Origin: Ruminococcus sp.
Lineage (GTDB): Bacteria > Bacillota > Clostridia > Oscillospirales > Ruminococcaceae
Reading direction: 5' to 3'
NCBI GenBank assembly: GCA_029060305.1
Contig: JAIDUG010000054.1
Location: 164,612-228,611, forward strand
Length of the DNA: 64,000 bases
How positions within the stretch are numbered: the stretch's first letter is position 1; each line of letters opens with the position of its first letter. This document shows, piece after piece, positions 61,681-64,000 of this stretch. Below the pieces are notes generated by a model. It did no database searches and was not told the DNA's origin. It was given only the letters and a program-made list of their open reading frames with translations. The position numbers and the translations under genes are program-made.

Positions 61681-62613
61681 ATGGAAACCGCTAAAGAATT
61701 TTTTGAAAAAATACAGTCCGCAAAATCCGGATATGATTATAAGATAGAAAATCACCCTGCCGGACAACTCGATGAATATATGAAAGAACAGTATATTATG
61801 ATGATTCTTTCAGTATTTCGTTACTGCAAATATTATGAAGAAAAAGCCTTGTCCTATGCAATGTTTATTGCTGAAAAAACTGATTTTTCAATAGACGTTT
61901 CCGAAACTGTAAAATATGTATTCAATATGGAAAAGCGTATTTATGACTGTATTGAAAGTTTTCAGATTGAAGAAATAAAATATCTTCTGGGATTTGAGTT
62001 ATATATTTTATCAGTTATGTTTACTGAAAACGAATCAGAGGCAATATGTTATATTCATGAAATTACCGATATGCTTAATATAGAAGAATCTGAATACGAA
62101 AGATACAGACAGATTTACAATGCCATTATTGAAGATGATATTGATTGCTATGAATTTAAGGAATGTTATCTGCACAGTAGTATTCTGAGCTGTTATTTTT
62201 GTAATCTGAATCTTGACGCTGAGCGTTATATAGCTGAAAGCAATACCTTTCCGGATTTTCCGATTAATGAAAACTATATCCTGAAAAAATTCGACAACGA
62301 ACTGAGAAGAGTAAGTTATTTTGATTTTTATATCACAAGTGAAATGCTGGATAATATTACTACAAGATTTTATGGTATTCAGATCAGAAAATCTTCTCCG
62401 GAAGAAGAAAAGAAATATCGTTATGATGAATACGCCCTGAAACTTCAGGAGCCTATGGGTAATAATGCACAGGATTGTGAAGTTAATGTAGGTGCAGTTT
62501 ATATTTTTTATAATTATAAAAATTATTTTAATGCTCCGGTTATGGTTATTTCGCACCCTCTTGACTATATCGAAGGAATTGAAGAATATATAAAAAAAGA
62601 ATCAGGAGTGTAA
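61681..62613 (+). CDS. Helical partner protein of the dynamin cluster, unknown
   Basis: A 310-residue, acidic, largely helical protein with no P-loop. Its first 100 residues (QLDEYMKEQYIMMILSVFRY, then ALSYAMFIAEKTDFSIDV and VKYVFNMEKRIYDCI) are clearly related to the N-terminus of the next gene, which precedes a GTPase domain. The shared module may be a dimerisation or partner-binding domain, distantly TerB-like. It starts nine bases after the first GTPase. Confidence 0.65.
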   Translation: METAKEFFEKIQSAKSGYDYKIENHPAGQLDEYMKEQYIMMILSVFRYCKYYEEKALSYAMFIAEKTDFSIDVSETVKYVFNMEKRIYDCIESFQIEEIKYLLGFELYILSVMFTENESEAICYIHEITDMLNIEESEYERYRQIYNAIIEDDIDCYEFKECYLHSSILSCYFCNLNLDAERYIAESNTFPDFPINENYILKKFDNELRRVSYFDFYITSEMLDNITTRFYGIQIRKSSPEEEKKYRYDEYALKLQEPMGNNAQDCEVNVGAVYIFYNYKNYFNAPVMVISHPLDYIEGIEEYIKKESGV

Positions 62614-62617
62614 TTAT

Positions 62618-62965
62618 ATGAAAAAAGCAAATAATTTTCTTACAGAGATAAAATCCTCTGTTGCAAATCCAAAGTCAGTACAGGAATGTTATATTCCGGT
62701 ACATCATCAGGCAAAAAAACTTGACGAATATATGAAAGAACAATATTTTATTATGTTGTTCAGGGCAGTGGCAGAAGCAGACGGTTTACAGGAGCAGGCT
62801 TTAAATTATATATTAGCTGTTGCCGAAAAAGCAGAGTTTCAGATTGTTCCGGAAGATATAGTAAAATATGTCTTTACACTGGACGAAAAGAAAATGCAGG
62901 ATTGTATTTTGACTTCAAACAGGAGTATGAACGTTTCAAGGAATTTATACTGTTTGATAAGCTAA
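62618..62965 (+). CDS. N-terminal part of a second dynamin-like protein (frame broken)
   Basis: This 115-codon frame encodes a helical module (KKLDEYMKEQYFIMLFRAVAEADG, EDIVKYVFTLDEKKMQDCI) homologous to the start of the preceding gene and weakly TerB-like (AEADG). After about codon 96 it reads out of frame over sequence that in the +2 frame encodes FDFKQEYERFKEF leading into a GTPase. Restoring one T in the TTTT run near 62906-62909 would join both parts into one protein of about 455 residues. The last 20 codons are therefore probably not native. Confidence 0.6.
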   Translation: MKKANNFLTEIKSSVANPKSVQECYIPVHHQAKKLDEYMKEQYFIMLFRAVAEADGLQEQALNYILAVAEKAEFQIVPEDIVKYVFTLDEKKMQDCILTSNRSMNVSRNLYCLIS

Positions 62966-63981
62966 TCGGAAAGAATGTTGTCGCACTCGGCGGAAGTTTT
63001 TCAAGCGGTAAGTCATCTTTTCTTAATTCGCTGTTAGACGAGGAAATTCTTCCGTCTGATATAACGCCGTCAACTTCAGTACCGGCTTATATTATAAATA
63101 ATAGTGAAACCTCTGTATATGGAATAAATACTTTTGAATCCGTTATTACTATACAACCGGAAGAAGTAAGTATGATTGCACATGGTTTCGGAAAAGATGA
63201 CAGCGACGGAAAAGAAGTTACTCTCGGTCATCTTTTAAAAAGTCTGTTTATTGCACTTCCGAAACAACCTTTTAGACATATTGCCTTGCTTGATACCCCT
63301 GGATATTCAAAGTCGGATAACGACGGATATTCATATAAGACAGACGAAAAAATTGCACGTACACAACTTAACTCAGCAAACTTTATTCTTTGGTTTGTGA
63401 CAGCAGACAGCGGTACTATTACAAATTCAGACATTGATTTTCTGAAATCTCTGAATCCGGAAATTCCAAAACTGATTATTCTCAACAAGGCAGATAAGAT
63501 TTTTCCGGACGAACTTGACGAGGTTGTCACTAAAATTCGTGATATTCTTAAAATGAAAGACATAAAATTTTTAGATGTGCTGACATATTCCTCTGAAGAC
63601 CCCGATGACTATGACAAGGATAAAATACTTGAATATATAGGAAAATGGGATAATGCTGTTGCAGAAAGTCGTTTTGCTTATAATTTCAAGGTGCTTTTTA
63701 CAAAGTGCAAGGAGTATTATGAGGAACTCTTACTCGAACACAGAAAATATAAGAGCAGGATAAGCAAATCCACAGCCTATGCCGACCACGATTTTGTAAT
63801 CACATTTCTTACTGAACTCGATAAGAATGTTACTGACGAAATGAAAGATTTAAGAAAGATGATTGAAACTTTAAATAAATTACAGTTTGAATTTTTCAGT
63901 GAAGTATATAGGATAAGCCTGAAAGTCGGAATCAAAATGCCTGAGCCGACTGAAATAGATTTAATCGATGATAGAATGTGA
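62902..63981 (+). CDS. Dynamin-like GTPase, C-terminal part of a frame-broken gene
   Basis: This frame holds a dynamin-type G domain: G1 GGSFSSGKSSFLN, Thr in TPSTSVPAYI, G3 LDTPGYSKSD and G4 LNKADK. A helical region follows (EYYEELLLEHRKYKSRISKS). The only start ahead of the P-loop is a TTG at 62902 with no real ribosome binding site, so the frame was probably once continuous with the one at 62618. No membrane hairpin is seen before the stop. It could still be made by programmed frameshifting or coupled translation. Confidence 0.72.
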   Translation: MYFDFKQEYERFKEFILFDKLIGKNVVALGGSFSSGKSSFLNSLLDEEILPSDITPSTSVPAYIINNSETSVYGINTFESVITIQPEEVSMIAHGFGKDDSDGKEVTLGHLLKSLFIALPKQPFRHIALLDTPGYSKSDNDGYSYKTDEKIARTQLNSANFILWFVTADSGTITNSDIDFLKSLNPEIPKLIILNKADKIFPDELDEVVTKIRDILKMKDIKFLDVLTYSSEDPDDYDKDKILEYIGKWDNAVAESRFAYNFKVLFTKCKEYYEELLLEHRKYKSRISKSTAYADHDFVITFLTELDKNVTDEMKDLRKMIETLNKLQFEFFSEVYRISLKVGIKMPEPTEIDLIDDRM

Positions 63982-63991
63982 GGGTAATAAT

Positions 63992-64000
63992 ATGAAAAAA
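63992..64000 (+). CDS. Start of a further gene, cut by the window end
   Basis: ATGAAAAAA begins 10 bases after the previous stop, behind GAGGG (63980-63984). Only three codons are visible; it is probably another member of the dynamin cluster. Confidence 0.4.

Overview
The window reads as chromosomal DNA from a low-GC, anaerobic, spore-capable Firmicute, most likely Ruminococcus or a close relative (inference). The clues are AT-rich intergenic DNA, strong AGGAGG ribosome binding sites, TTGACA-N17-TATAAT promoters, a secreted protein with a dockerin module, a GH5 glycanase, an alpha/beta-type small acid-soluble spore protein, and a feo iron operon with a FeoB-associated Cys-rich peptide. I see no phage structural genes, transposases, rRNA, tRNA or CRISPR array. 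The window is cut at both ends: smpB at the left, and an unnamed gene after a dynamin-like GTPase cluster at the right.

Layout. 1-5.4 kb: smpB start, MATE exporter, dockerin protein, TauE/SafE transporter, Cu/Zn-SOD-like protein, PadR regulator. 5.4-8.75 kb: feoA-feoA-feoB-Cys-rich peptide-SUKH-like gene, read leftward, with two copies of a DtxR-like operator. 8.9-15.3 kb: a small independent transcript, a thioesterase, nudC, and a solute-binding lipoprotein paired with a GGDEF-EAL protein. 15.3-19.8 kb: two-component system with an ABC transporter, then a divergent WYL regulator. 20-35 kb: zinc-ribbon/LRR protein and mostly housekeeping genes (pyrK-pyrD, ruvX, trmL, degV, SASP, rhodanese-TtcA fusion, gap, CYTH, phoH-ybeY-era-recO-mutS2).

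35.2-45.7 kb is a polyamine locus: a structured leader with an intrinsic terminator, then speD, an Arg/Lys/Orn decarboxylase, several unknown small genes, a GNAT enzyme, speE, speB, carboxynorspermidine dehydrogenase and carboxynorspermidine decarboxylase. It encodes both known routes to spermidine. 46.6-48.2 kb holds an ExbB/ExbD/ExbD-like membrane operon. It diverges from 48.4-52.6 kb: HPr-kinase-like protein, PqqD-like protein, SipW-type peptidase, ABC exporter and nucleotidyltransferase, a set that resembles RiPP (lasso-type) tailoring and export genes without a visible precursor or cyclase. 52.7-59.4 kb: GH5 enzyme with a divergent AraC regulator, then a second two-component/ABC locus with a duplicated promoter-operator. 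59.4-64 kb: two dynamin-like GTPases with helical partner genes, possibly a defence or membrane-remodelling system. One of the GTPases appears split by a one-base frameshift.

Regulation is unusually legible. Four promoter families can be matched to a likely regulator in the window from repeated motifs alone: feo (dyad), WYL (GACA-N6-TGTC), first two-component system (CTTAAC direct repeats) and second two-component system (duplicated GATAA-repeat promoter). Gene names rest on motif and family recognition by eye; no database search was run.
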